NCBI RefSeq assembly: GCF_019145375.1
Contig: NZ_JAHSTX010000002.1
Span: 1-64,000 of the forward strand
Direction of reading: 5' to 3'
DNA length: 64,000 bases
DNA from: Pseudomonas triticicola
GTDB taxonomy: Bacteria > Pseudomonadota > Gammaproteobacteria > Pseudomonadales > Pseudomonadaceae
A program made the position numbers and the translations under genes. Positions 46,078 through 54,796 of the stretch are shown here, piece by piece (position 1 is the first letter of the stretch; every line of letters begins with the position of its first letter). Below the pieces are notes generated by a model. It was not told the origin of the DNA. It did no database searches and was given only the letters and a program-made list of their open reading frames with translations.

Positions 46078-47055
46078 ATGAGCCCAGCCGAATTACACGC
46101 CGACAGCATCGTTATCGACGGTCTGATCATTGCCAAATGGAACCGCGAGCTGTTCGAAGACATGCGCAAGGGCGGTCTGACGGCGGCCAACTGCACTGTG
46201 TCGGTGTGGGAAGGCTTTCAGGCGACCGTGAACAACATTGCTGCCAGCCAGAAACTGATCCGCGAAAACAGCGACCTGGTGATGCCGGTGCGCACCACCG
46301 CCGACATCCGTCGGGCCAAGGAGCAGGGCAAGACCGGTATCCTCTTCGGCTTCCAGAATGCCCACGCTTTCGAAGACCAGATCGGCTACGTCGAGGTGTT
46401 CAAGCAGCTCGGCGTCGGCATCGTGCAGATGTGCTACAACACCCAGAATCTGGTCGGCACCGGGTGCTACGAGCGTGATGGCGGCCTGTCAGGTTTCGGT
46501 CGCGAGATCGTTGCCGAGATGAACCGCGTCGGCGTCATGTGCGACCTGTCCCACGTCGGTTCCAAGACCTCCGAAGAAGTCATTCTCGAATCGAAAAAAC
46601 CGGTCTGCTACTCGCACTGCCTGCCATCGGGTCTCAAAGAGCATCCGCGCAACAAATCCGATGCAGAGCTGAAGTTCATTGCCGACCACGGCGGTTTTGT
46701 CGGCGTGACCATGTTCGCGCCGTTCCTCGCCAAGGGCATCGATTCGACCATCGACGATTACGCCGAAGCCATTGAATACACCATGAACATCGTCGGCGAA
46801 GACGCCATCGGTATCGGCACCGATTTCACTCAGGGTCACGGCCAGGACTTCTTCGAATACCTGACCCACGACAAGGGTTACGCCCGCCGCCTGACCAGCT
46901 TCGGCAAGATCATCAACCCCCTGGGCATCCGCACCGTCGGCGAATTCCCCAACCTCACCGAAACCCTGCTCAAGCGCGGCCATTCCGAGCGCGTGGTGCG
47001 CAAGATCATGGGCGAGAACTGGGTAAGCGTTCTTAAGAACGTCTGGGGCGAATAA
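46078..47055 (+). CDS. Membrane-dipeptidase-like (M19) protein of the dgc operon
   Basis: 325 residues from the ATG at 46078, with AAGGGG ahead. Similar to renal dipeptidase-type M19 enzymes (DGLIIAKWNRE, DLSHVGSKTSEEV, YSHCLPSGLKEHPRNKSD and GIGTDFTQGHG as metal-site segments). It lacks a signal peptide. This gene precedes dgcAB in P. aeruginosa as well (PA5396 in that genome), so a role in dimethylglycine catabolism is likely, but its substrate is not known to me. Confidence 0.78.
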   Translation: MSPAELHADSIVIDGLIIAKWNRELFEDMRKGGLTAANCTVSVWEGFQATVNNIAASQKLIRENSDLVMPVRTTADIRRAKEQGKTGILFGFQNAHAFEDQIGYVEVFKQLGVGIVQMCYNTQNLVGTGCYERDGGLSGFGREIVAEMNRVGVMCDLSHVGSKTSEEVILESKKPVCYSHCLPSGLKEHPRNKSDAELKFIADHGGFVGVTMFAPFLAKGIDSTIDDYAEAIEYTMNIVGEDAIGIGTDFTQGHGQDFFEYLTHDKGYARRLTSFGKIINPLGIRTVGEFPNLTETLLKRGHSERVVRKIMGENWVSVLKNVWGE

Positions 47056-47082
47056 CGCTTTCTCAAGACCGCCGCCGATCTG

Positions 47083-47116
47083 CCCCCTCTCCTGCGGGAG
47101 AGGGCTGGGGTGAGGG
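47083..47116. repeat. Single end unit of the composite element
   Basis: CCCCCTCTCC...GGGTGAGGG hairpin between the dipeptidase-like gene and the DUF5943 gene. Confidence 0.65.
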
Positions 47117-47160
47117 CCGCGGCCAACACTGAACCATCATTTTTCTGGAGTTAAGTTTCC

Positions 47161-47691
47161 ATGGCCAAGATCGCCCCGCAATTGCCTATCGAAGTCGACA
47201 GCGAGACCGGTGTCTGGACCTCCGACGCCCTGCCAATGCTGTATGTGCCGCGTCACTTTTTCGTCAACAACCACATGGGCATCGAGGAAGTGCTCGGCGC
47301 TGAAGCCTACGCCGAGATCCTCTACAAGGCCGGCTACAAATCTGCCTGGCACTGGTGTGAGAAAGAAGCCAAATGCCACGGCCTGGAAGGCGTCGCGGTG
47401 TTCGAACACTACATGAAGCGCCTGTCGCAGCGCGGCTGGGGCCTGTTCAAGATCCAGGACATCGACCTCGACAAAGGCACCGCCAGCGTCAAGCTCGAGC
47501 ACTCCGCATTCGTCTATGTCTACGGCAAGGTCGGGCGCAAGGTCGATTACATGTTCACCGGCTGGTTCGCCGGCGCCATGGACCAGATTCTCGAAGCCCG
47601 TGGCAGCAAGATCCGTACTGTGGCCGAACAAGTCTACGGAGGCTCCGAAGAGGGCCACGATGACGGCTTGTTTATCGTCAAGCCGTTGTAA
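47161..47691 (+). CDS. DUF5943 / 4-vinyl-reductase-domain protein
   Basis: 176 residues, matching the DUF5943 group related to 4-vinyl reductase (V4R) domains. Cys and His residues occur in SAWHWCEKEAKCHGLEG and may bind a metal or small molecule. Cytosolic. It sits between the dipeptidase-like gene and dgcA in pseudomonads, with 15 bases to dgcA, so it belongs to the dimethylglycine operon. Biochemical role unknown. Confidence 0.75.
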   Translation: MAKIAPQLPIEVDSETGVWTSDALPMLYVPRHFFVNNHMGIEEVLGAEAYAEILYKAGYKSAWHWCEKEAKCHGLEGVAVFEHYMKRLSQRGWGLFKIQDIDLDKGTASVKLEHSAFVYVYGKVGRKVDYMFTGWFAGAMDQILEARGSKIRTVAEQVYGGSEEGHDDGLFIVKPL

Positions 47692-47706
47692 GCCGAGGAC
47701 CGTGCC

Positions 47707-49767
47707 ATGGCTTTCGAAGCAATGTTCCAGCCGATCCAGATCGGCAAACTGACCATCCGCAACCGCGTGCTCAGCACCGCGCACGCCGAGGTCTACGCGA
47801 CTGACGGTGGCATGACCACCGACCGCTACGTCAAATACTACGAAGAGAAAGCCAAGGGCGGTATCGGCCTGGCCATCTGCGGCGGTTCGTCCGTCGTGGC
47901 GATCGACAGCCCACAGGAATGGTGGAGTTCGGTCAATCTGTCCACCGACCGGATCATTCCGCACTTCCAGAATCTGGCCGACGCCATGCACAAGCATGGC
48001 GCCAAGATCATGATCCAGATTACCCACATGGGTCGTCGCTCGCGCTGGGACGGTTTCAACTGGCCGACCTTGATGTCGCCCTCGGGCATCCGTGAACCGG
48101 TGCACCGCGCCACTTGCAAAACCATCGAGCCTGAAGAGATCTGGCGAGTGATCGGCAACTACGCCCAGGCTGCGCGCCGGGCCAAGGCTGGTGGCCTCGA
48201 TGGCGTCGAACTGTCGGCCGTGCACCAGCACATGATCGACCAGTTCTGGAGCCCGCGCGTCAACAAGCGTACCGATGAATGGGGCGGCACCTTCGAAGGG
48301 CGGATGAAGTTCGGCCTGGAAGTCCTGAAAGCCGTGCGCGCCGAGGTCGGTGACGACTTCTGCGTGGGCATGCGCCTGTGTGGTGACGAGTTCCACCCGG
48401 ACGGCTTGTCCCACGAGGACATGAAGCAGATCGCCAAGTATTACGACGACACCGGCATGCTCGATTTCATCGGCGTGGTCGGCTCGGGTTGCGATACCCA
48501 CAACACCCTGGCCAACGTTATTCCGAACATGAGTTATCCACCGGAGCCGTTCCTGCATCTGGCTGCCGGGATCAAGGAAGTGGTCAAGGTGCCGGTGCTG
48601 CACGCGCAGAACATCAAGGACCCGAACCAGGCCACGCGCATCCTTGAAGGCGGTTACGTCGACATGGTCGGCATGACCCGCGCGCACATCGCCGACCCGC
48701 ACCTGATCGCCAAGATCAAGATGGGCCAGATCGATCAGATCAAGCAGTGCGTGGGCGCCAACTATTGCATCGACCGCCAGTATCAGGGGCTGGACGTGCT
48801 GTGCATCCAGAACGCCGCGACCTCCCGTGAGTACATGGGCGTGCCCCACATCATCGAAAAATCCACCGGGCCGAAACGCAAGGTGGTCATCGTCGGTGCC
48901 GGCCCGGCCGGGATGGAAGCCGCACGCGTAGCGGCCGAGCGTGGCCATGACGTCACGCTGTTCGAGAAAAAAGACTTCATCGGCGGGCAGATCACCACCG
49001 CATCGAAAGCACCGCAACGTGACCAGATCGCCGGCATCACTCGCTGGTTCCAGCTGGAACTGGCGCGGCTGAAAGTTGATCTGCGCCTGGGCACGGCGGC
49101 GGATGCCGACACCATCATGGACCTGCGTCCGGACGTGGTGGTGCTGGCGGTTGGCGGTCATCCGTACCTTGAGCAGAACGAACACTGGGGCGCGGCCGAG
49201 GGGCTGGTGGTCAGCAGCTGGGACGTGCTCGACGGCAAGGTTGCGCCGGGCAAGAACGTGCTGGTCTACGACACCATTTGCGAGTTCACCGGCATGTCGG
49301 TCGCCGACTTCCTCGCCGACAAGGGCAGCCAGGTCGAGATCGTCACCGACGACATCAAACCGGGCGTGGCCATCGGCGGCACGTCGTTCCCGACCTACTA
49401 CCGCAGCATGTACCCGAAAGAAGTGATCATGACCGGCGACATGATGCTGGAGAAGGTCTACCGCGAAGGCGACAAGCTGATCGCGGTGCTGGAGAACGAA
49501 TACACCGGTGCGAAAGAGGAGCGGGTGGTCGATCAGGTGGTCGTCGAAAACGGCGTACGCCCGGACGAGGAAATCTACTACGCCCTCAAGGACGGCTCGC
49601 GCAACAAGGGCCAGATCGACGTCGAAGCGCTGTTCGCGATCCAGCCGCAACCTTCGCTGAGCGAAGCGGGCGACGGCTACTTGCTGTTCCGCATCGGCGA
49701 CTGCGTGGCGCAGCGTAATACCCATGCCGCAATCTATGACGCACTCAGACTGTGTAAAGACTTTTAA
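47707..49767 (+). CDS. dgcA: Dimethylglycine demethylase subunit DgcA
   Basis: 686 residues with the layout of trimethylamine dehydrogenase relatives. An FMN-binding barrel at about 1-360 (IGKLTIRNRVLSTAH at the start), an Fe-S segment with Cys at QCVGANYCIDRQ and LCIQNAATS, then an FAD/NAD domain (KVVIVGAGPAGMEAARVA near 395). It oxidises dimethylglycine to sarcosine together with DgcB. GAGGA precedes the ATG. Confidence 0.92.
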   Translation: MAFEAMFQPIQIGKLTIRNRVLSTAHAEVYATDGGMTTDRYVKYYEEKAKGGIGLAICGGSSVVAIDSPQEWWSSVNLSTDRIIPHFQNLADAMHKHGAKIMIQITHMGRRSRWDGFNWPTLMSPSGIREPVHRATCKTIEPEEIWRVIGNYAQAARRAKAGGLDGVELSAVHQHMIDQFWSPRVNKRTDEWGGTFEGRMKFGLEVLKAVRAEVGDDFCVGMRLCGDEFHPDGLSHEDMKQIAKYYDDTGMLDFIGVVGSGCDTHNTLANVIPNMSYPPEPFLHLAAGIKEVVKVPVLHAQNIKDPNQATRILEGGYVDMVGMTRAHIADPHLIAKIKMGQIDQIKQCVGANYCIDRQYQGLDVLCIQNAATSREYMGVPHIIEKSTGPKRKVVIVGAGPAGMEAARVAAERGHDVTLFEKKDFIGGQITTASKAPQRDQIAGITRWFQLELARLKVDLRLGTAADADTIMDLRPDVVVLAVGGHPYLEQNEHWGAAEGLVVSSWDVLDGKVAPGKNVLVYDTICEFTGMSVADFLADKGSQVEIVTDDIKPGVAIGGTSFPTYYRSMYPKEVIMTGDMMLEKVYREGDKLIAVLENEYTGAKEERVVDQVVVENGVRPDEEIYYALKDGSRNKGQIDVEALFAIQPQPSLSEAGDGYLLFRIGDCVAQRNTHAAIYDALRLCKDF

Positions 49768-49783
49768 GGCTTGCACATAACCC

Positions 49784-49873
49784 TGTGGGAGCGAGCCTGC
49801 TCGCGAATGCAATCTGCCAGTTGGCGCTGATGTCGACTGACCCAACGCTTTCGCGAGCAGGCTCGCTCCCACA
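49784..49873. repeat. REPIN, class 1, between dgcA and dgcB
   Basis: Inverted GTGGGAGCGAGCCTGCTCGC units in the 152-bp gap between two genes that act together. Confidence 0.88.
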
Positions 49874-49919
49874 GTAAAGCGGATCGTGTTTCTCCAGGCT
49901 GTCTGGTGGGAGCTTCACC

Positions 49920-51869
49920 ATGTTGAACACCCTTCTTCCAATCCTGTTGTTCGCAGCCCTGGGCCTTGCGGTCCTCGGCGCGTTGCGGCGGATGAACATG
50001 TGGCGCCGAGGACGGGCGGCGAAGGTCGATCTGCTCGGCGGTCTGCTGGCCATGCCCAAGCGCTACATGGTCGACCTGCACCACGTCGTCGCGCGGGACA
50101 AATACATTGCCAACACCCACGTCGCCACGGCGGGCGGTGCGGTGGCGTCGATTGTGCTGGCCATTCTGGTGCACGGTTTCGGCCTGCATAACCGCATCCT
50201 CGGCTACGCCTTGCTGCTGATGTCGGCGGTGATGTTTGTCGGCGCGATCTTCATGTATCTGCGCCGGGTCAATCCGCCTGCGCGTCTGTCGAAAGGCCCA
50301 TGGATGCGCCTGCCGAAAAGCCTGCTGGCCTTCTCCGCGTCGTTTTTCCTGGTGACCCTGCCGGTTGCCGGGATCCTGCCGGAAAACTTCGGCGGTTGGG
50401 TGCTCGCCGCCATCCTCGGTGTTGGCGTGCTGTGGGGCGTGTCGGAACTGTTCTTCGGCATGACCTGGGGCGGGCCGATGAAACACGCCTTTGCCGGTGC
50501 TCTGCACCTGGCCTGGCACCGCCGTCCGGAACGCTTTGGTGGCGGGCGCTCGACCGGTTTGAAGCCGCTGGACCTGAACAATCCCGATGCGCCGCTGGGC
50601 GTGGAAAAACCCAAGGATTTCACCTGGAACCAGTTGCTCGGTTTCGACGCCTGCGTGCAGTGCGGCAAGTGCGAAGCAGCGTGCCCGGCCTTCGCCGCCG
50701 GCCAGCCGCTCAATCCCAAGAAACTGATCCAGGACATGGTCGTCGGCCTCGCCGGCGGCACTGACGCGAAGTTCGCCGGCAGCCCGTATCCGGGCAAACC
50801 AATCGGCGAGCATGGCGGCAATCCGCACCAACCGATCGTCAACGGTCTGGTCGATGCCGAAACCCTGTGGTCGTGCACCACCTGCCGCGCCTGCGTTGAG
50901 GAATGCCCGATGATGATCGAGCACGTCGATGCGATCGTCGACATGCGCCGGCATCTGACCCTGGAAAAAGGCGCGACGCCGAACAAGGGTGCCGAAGTCC
51001 TTGAAAACCTGATCGCCACCGACAACCCTGGCGGTTTCGCCCCGGGCGGGCGGATGAACTGGGCGGCGGATCTGAACCTTGATCTGCTCAGCGAAAAGAA
51101 ATCCACCGACGTGCTGTTCTGGGTCGGCGACGGCGCCTTCGACATGCGCAACCAGCGCACCCTGCGCGCGTTCGTCAAAGTGCTGAAAGCGGCGAAAATC
51201 GACTTCGCCGTGCTCGGCCTCGAAGAGCGAGACAGTGGTGATGTGGCACGGCGTCTCGGCGACGAAGCGACGTTCCAGTTGCTGGCCAAGCGCAACATCC
51301 AGACGTTGGCCAAATACAGCTTCAACCGCATCGTCACCTGCGATCCGCACAGTTTCCATGTGCTGAAAAACGAGTACGGCGCCTTCGATGGCAACTACCT
51401 GGTGCAGCACCACAGCACCTACATGGCCGAGATCATTCAGGCCGGCGCGCTCAACCTCGGTCAGCACAAAGGCAACAGCGTGACCTATCACGATCCGTGC
51501 TACCTGGGCCGCTACAACGGCGAGTACGAAGCGCCGCGCGAAGTGCTGCGTGCCCTCGGCATCGAAGTCAAAGAGATGCAACGTTCCGGCTTCCGCTCAC
51601 GCTGCTGCGGCGGTGGTGGCGGCGCGCCGATCACCGACATTCCGGGCAAGCAACGCATCCCCGACATGCGCATGGAAGACATCCGCGAAACCGGCGCCGA
51701 GCTGGTGGCGGTGGGTTGTCCACAGTGCACGGCGATGCTCGAAGGCGTGGTCGAGCCGCGTCCGCTGATCAAGGACATCGCCGAACTGGTGGCCGACGCG
51801 TTGCTCGAAGAAGCCACGCCAAGCAAGCCGGCCGCGCCGGCCAAACGTGAACCTGCGGAGGTGCACTGA
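49920..51869 (+). CDS. dgcB: Membrane Fe-S protein DgcB
   Basis: 649 residues. About five membrane segments in the first 190 residues, then two 4Fe-4S motifs (CVQCGKCEAACPAF and CTTCRACVEECPM) and CCG-type cysteine clusters (CCGGGGGAP near 570 and GCPQCTAM). It probably passes electrons from dimethylglycine oxidation to the quinone pool with EtfAB. Ends overlap etfA by one base (TGATG). The C-terminus is Lys/Ala/Pro rich. Confidence 0.92.
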   Translation: MLNTLLPILLFAALGLAVLGALRRMNMWRRGRAAKVDLLGGLLAMPKRYMVDLHHVVARDKYIANTHVATAGGAVASIVLAILVHGFGLHNRILGYALLLMSAVMFVGAIFMYLRRVNPPARLSKGPWMRLPKSLLAFSASFFLVTLPVAGILPENFGGWVLAAILGVGVLWGVSELFFGMTWGGPMKHAFAGALHLAWHRRPERFGGGRSTGLKPLDLNNPDAPLGVEKPKDFTWNQLLGFDACVQCGKCEAACPAFAAGQPLNPKKLIQDMVVGLAGGTDAKFAGSPYPGKPIGEHGGNPHQPIVNGLVDAETLWSCTTCRACVEECPMMIEHVDAIVDMRRHLTLEKGATPNKGAEVLENLIATDNPGGFAPGGRMNWAADLNLDLLSEKKSTDVLFWVGDGAFDMRNQRTLRAFVKVLKAAKIDFAVLGLEERDSGDVARRLGDEATFQLLAKRNIQTLAKYSFNRIVTCDPHSFHVLKNEYGAFDGNYLVQHHSTYMAEIIQAGALNLGQHKGNSVTYHDPCYLGRYNGEYEAPREVLRALGIEVKEMQRSGFRSRCCGGGGGAPITDIPGKQRIPDMRMEDIRETGAELVAVGCPQCTAMLEGVVEPRPLIKDIAELVADALLEEATPSKPAAPAKREPAEVH

Positions 51870-53089
51870 TGAGCGACATTATCCGCCGCGACCCGCGCGC
51901 CGAATGGATTGCCCGTAACCGTTTGCATCCGCTGCACGCGGCGATGCAACCGGCGCAACACAGCTGGATGGGGCCCAACGGCGTCATCCGCAAGAATCTG
52001 CACGGCATGGGTTTTATCGGCCCTAACGGCATCAAACGCATTGACCGCAGCGGTGCGCAGCAGGGCGGGGCAGTCAAACGCTCGGCTGCTGTTGAAGTGC
52101 AGTTGCCGCTGCATCAAGTGCCGACCCCGGCGTTCTACATCAGCGTGGTGCCGGACATGGTCGGCGGTCGCTTGAGCAGCCACGATCGCGACTTGCTTGG
52201 GCTCGCCCATCAACTCGCTGGCCAGGACGGCGCCGTATTGGCGGTGGTCTTTGGCGAGCACAAGGAAAACGCTTTCGCCACTGCCGGGGTGGATCGCCTG
52301 CTGCTGCTCGAGGGCGATGAATTTAGCGGTTATGCACCGGAACAACGCGCGCAGGGTTTGCGCGCTGTGGATAATCAATTCAACCCGCGTCACTGGTTGC
52401 TGCCGGACAGCCGCAGCGGTGGCGGCGAACTCGGCCGGCGCTTTGCTGCAGCACTGGGCGAGCGTCCGGCCACGCGGGTCTGGCAGGTCAAGGATCAGGA
52501 ATGCATCGGCCGCGCCGGGGCCGGATTGCAAGACCTGGCGCGTCCAGTGGCGCGGTTGATTCTCGCCGCTGCCGAATGCGCCGAGCCGGTCAGCGAAACC
52601 CGTCACGAAGCGTTGCCAGTGGAGTTATCCACAAGCGTTGCGCGCAGTCTGTCGCGAATCGAGGATCTCGGTGCAGTGGCGGTTGACCCGGCGGCTATCC
52701 CGATGGCCGAAGCCGAGTTCATCTTCTCCGGCGGCAACGGGGTCAAGGATTGGCAGCTGTTTCACGAAACAGCTGCGGCCCTCGGCGCCACCGAAGGCGC
52801 TTCGCGGGTTGCGGTGGACGACGGCTTCATGGCCCGGGATCGCCAGGTCGGCGCGTCCGGCACTTGGGTCACTGCGCGGGTTTATGTGGCTGTGGGTATC
52901 TCTGGCGCGATCCAGCACCTGCAAGGCATTGGCGCCTGCGACAAGGTGGTGGCGATCAACCTCGATCCGGGTTGCGACATGATCAAGCGTGCCGACCTTT
53001 CCGTGATCGGCGAAAGCGCAGAGATTCTGCAAGCGTTGATCGAAGCGGTCGCGGCATACCGCAACGAAGCCAAGCGCGATGCGGCTTAA
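51869..53089 (+). CDS. etfA: Electron transfer flavoprotein alpha subunit
   Basis: 406 residues, longer than the usual 310 or so for EtfA. The C-terminal FAD domain is clear: DRQVGASGTWVTARVYVAVGISGAIQH and INLDPGCDMIKRADLSVIG. The first 75 or so residues (RRDPRAEWIARNRLHPLHAAM) are an extra arm. It pairs with EtfB as a dedicated acceptor for DgcAB. Coupled to dgcB. Confidence 0.9.
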   Translation: MSDIIRRDPRAEWIARNRLHPLHAAMQPAQHSWMGPNGVIRKNLHGMGFIGPNGIKRIDRSGAQQGGAVKRSAAVEVQLPLHQVPTPAFYISVVPDMVGGRLSSHDRDLLGLAHQLAGQDGAVLAVVFGEHKENAFATAGVDRLLLLEGDEFSGYAPEQRAQGLRAVDNQFNPRHWLLPDSRSGGGELGRRFAAALGERPATRVWQVKDQECIGRAGAGLQDLARPVARLILAAAECAEPVSETRHEALPVELSTSVARSLSRIEDLGAVAVDPAAIPMAEAEFIFSGGNGVKDWQLFHETAAALGATEGASRVAVDDGFMARDRQVGASGTWVTARVYVAVGISGAIQHLQGIGACDKVVAINLDPGCDMIKRADLSVIGESAEILQALIEAVAAYRNEAKRDAA

Positions 53090-53098
53090 GGAAACCCT

Positions 53099-53869
53099 AT
53101 GAACACGAACGTTATCAGTCTGGTTTCAATCGGCGCTCACCCGACTTCGGGTCGGCCACGGCGCGCCGATCAGGATGCGCGCGCGGTGGAACTGGGCCTG
53201 CAACTGGCTGGGGATAACCTGCAAGTGCTGCACGCCGGTGATGTTGCCGAACCGGCCCTGCGTGCCTATCTGGGCATGGGCCTGGAACAGCTGCATGTGC
53301 TGGAACAACCCGCTGGCGCCGACGCCTTGCCAGCGCTGACCGCGTACCTGCGCGATGCCGGGGCGCAAGTAGTGCTGACCGGCAGTCAGGCGGAAACCGG
53401 CGAAGGTTCGGGGATGTTGCCGTTCCTCCTGGCCGAAGGTCTGGGCTGGCCGTTGGTGGTAGGCCTGGCGCAAGTCGAATCAATCAACGAGGGCTCGGCG
53501 CTGGTGTTGCAAGCGCTGCCGCGCGGGCAGCGTCGACGCTTGAAGGTGAAGCTGCCGTTTCTGGCGACTGTGGATAACGCCGCGCCGAAGCCTCGGCAAA
53601 GTGCGTATGGCCCGGCGCGACGGGGCGAATTGGCCGCCGATGACGTTGAGGTGGTAGAGGACGAATTGTTGGCCGTCGCCACACTGCAACCGGCCAAGCC
53701 AAGGCCCAAGCGCTTGAAGGTGATCAAGGCCAAGAGCGGGGCTGACCGGATGAAGGCGGCGACGGCCAAGGCCAGTGGAGGCGGGGGGCAGGTGCTCAAA
53801 GGCGTTACTGCCCAAGCCGGGGCTGAAGCGATTCTGAAGCTGCTGATTGAAGAAGGCGTTGTCCGCTGA
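53099..53869 (+). CDS. etfB: Electron transfer flavoprotein beta subunit
   Basis: 256 residues with the EtfB fold: AVELGLQLAGDNLQVLHAGD, then VVLTGSQAETGEGSGMLPFLLAEGLGWPLV with the AMP-binding loop. The C-terminal part is Lys-rich with an Ala-Lys linker. Nine bases after etfA with AAGGAA. Last gene of the dgc operon as seen here. Confidence 0.9.
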   Translation: MNTNVISLVSIGAHPTSGRPRRADQDARAVELGLQLAGDNLQVLHAGDVAEPALRAYLGMGLEQLHVLEQPAGADALPALTAYLRDAGAQVVLTGSQAETGEGSGMLPFLLAEGLGWPLVVGLAQVESINEGSALVLQALPRGQRRRLKVKLPFLATVDNAAPKPRQSAYGPARRGELAADDVEVVEDELLAVATLQPAKPRPKRLKVIKAKSGADRMKAATAKASGGGGQVLKGVTAQAGAEAILKLLIEEGVVR

Positions 53870-53874
53870 AAAGC

Positions 53875-54065
53875 CCCTCACCCTAGCCTCTCCCAGAGGG
53901 AGAAGGGACCTACCGCGGTGAATTGGCCAAGTACACCGACCTGCGACATGGCGGTGGCCTTGGTCTGGCCAAGCCTGAGATCAATACAATGTTTCAGGTC
54001 GATGTAACCTCACCAGTCGACGCGGTCGGCCCCCTCTCCCTCTGGGAGAGGGTTGGGGTGAGGGG
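53875..54065. repeat. Composite intergenic element after etfB
   Basis: Third copy of the CCCTCACCC/GGGTGAGGG bounded element, with AAGCCTGAGATC and CAGGTCGATGTAA inside. It directly precedes the DnaA-box array. Confidence 0.7.
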
Positions 54066-54084
54066 AAGCGGCTTACCCACATTC

Positions 54085-54705
54085 CCTGTTGGCGAAGCTG
54101 TGGATAACATGTTCGCCCTTCCGCGCACCCCACGCCATTCAAGCCTTCCAGCCTTAAGATCAAAAAACGATCAGCATAACTCACGGATTTCTCGGGCTTT
54201 TCCCTCGGTATAAATCGAGAAGTTGCCCCCAATCTCTGTTGGCGCTTCTGTGGATAAGATGTTCGCTATCAGCTGTAGGCCATATGGATCAGGGCTTACA
54301 GGTGTTTGATCAATTATTGATCAAATGTGACTCACGGGCGCCGAGAGCTGTTAAGACGAAGGGGTTTTCCCCAGTCATAGGTGTTTTCCACAGAAGATTC
54401 AAAGTTGTCCCCGATCTCTGTTGGCGCTTCTGTGGATAACATGTTCGCTACCCGCTGGAGGCCTTTGAAACCGTGCTCTGCATAGCGTTGATCAAAAAAC
54501 GATCAATCGTTTTGAGAAACTGTGATTCAGCATAAGTCACGGTTTTTCTTTGCAAATCAGCAAGATATTTTTTCACTCATCCACAGTTACCCCCATTTGC
54601 TGTGGGCGGGTATGTGGATAACTTGTTTGCGGAAGGCTGGAGGGCTTGATGGGTATGGGGGCGAGGGTGGTTGATCGGAAATTGATCAATCAGACTTGTG
54701 ATGTA
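54085..54705. repeat. Four-unit array of DnaA-box plus GATC dyad
   Basis: Four degenerate units of 150-182 bp. Each has TGTGGATAA (54099, 54249, 54431, 54613), in the first three within CTGTTGGCG...CTGTGGATAA.ATGTTCGC. Then, 59, 59, 59 and 60 bp from the box start, comes GATC-N7-GATC (54158, 54308, 54490, 54673), mostly as TTGATC-N7-GATCAA. A short (C/G)TCACGG follows in units 1 to 3. Extra one-mismatch boxes in the other orientation lie at 54384 and 54577. No ORF is supported. TGTGGATAA is the complement of the DnaA box. The plan recalls DnaA-binding loci outside oriC such as datA or DARS of E. coli, by analogy only. Confidence 0.85.
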
Positions 54706-54715
54706 GGTCAGGACG

Positions 54716-54788
54716 CCTTCGCGAGCAGGCTCGCTCCCACAGGGGAATGCATTCCCCCTGTAGAAGCTGCCGCAGGCTGCGATCTTTT
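54716..54788. repeat. Hybrid REP: class 1 half joined to class 3 half
   Basis: A single GCGAGCAGGCTCGCTCCCAC is followed by the left arm type of the 40222 repeat (CTGTAGAAGCTGCCGCAGGC). They do not pair with each other, so this is a recombined or decayed element next to the gbcA stop. Confidence 0.75.
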
Positions 54789-54796
54789 GCTCCTGA

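Noticed and set aside
47137..49872. 911-codon open frame on the minus strand
   Set aside because: It is the antisense shadow of dgcA and the DUF5943 gene; the plus-strand products have clear family motifs and ribosome sites.
54158..54689. Anr/FNR boxes
   Set aside because: The half sites are TTGAT...ATCAA but with 9 bases between them, not 4.
54085..54705. Chromosomal replication origin
   Set aside because: No dnaA, dnaN, gidA or rpmH nearby, no AT-rich unwinding element, and boxes about 150-180 bp apart instead of clustered.
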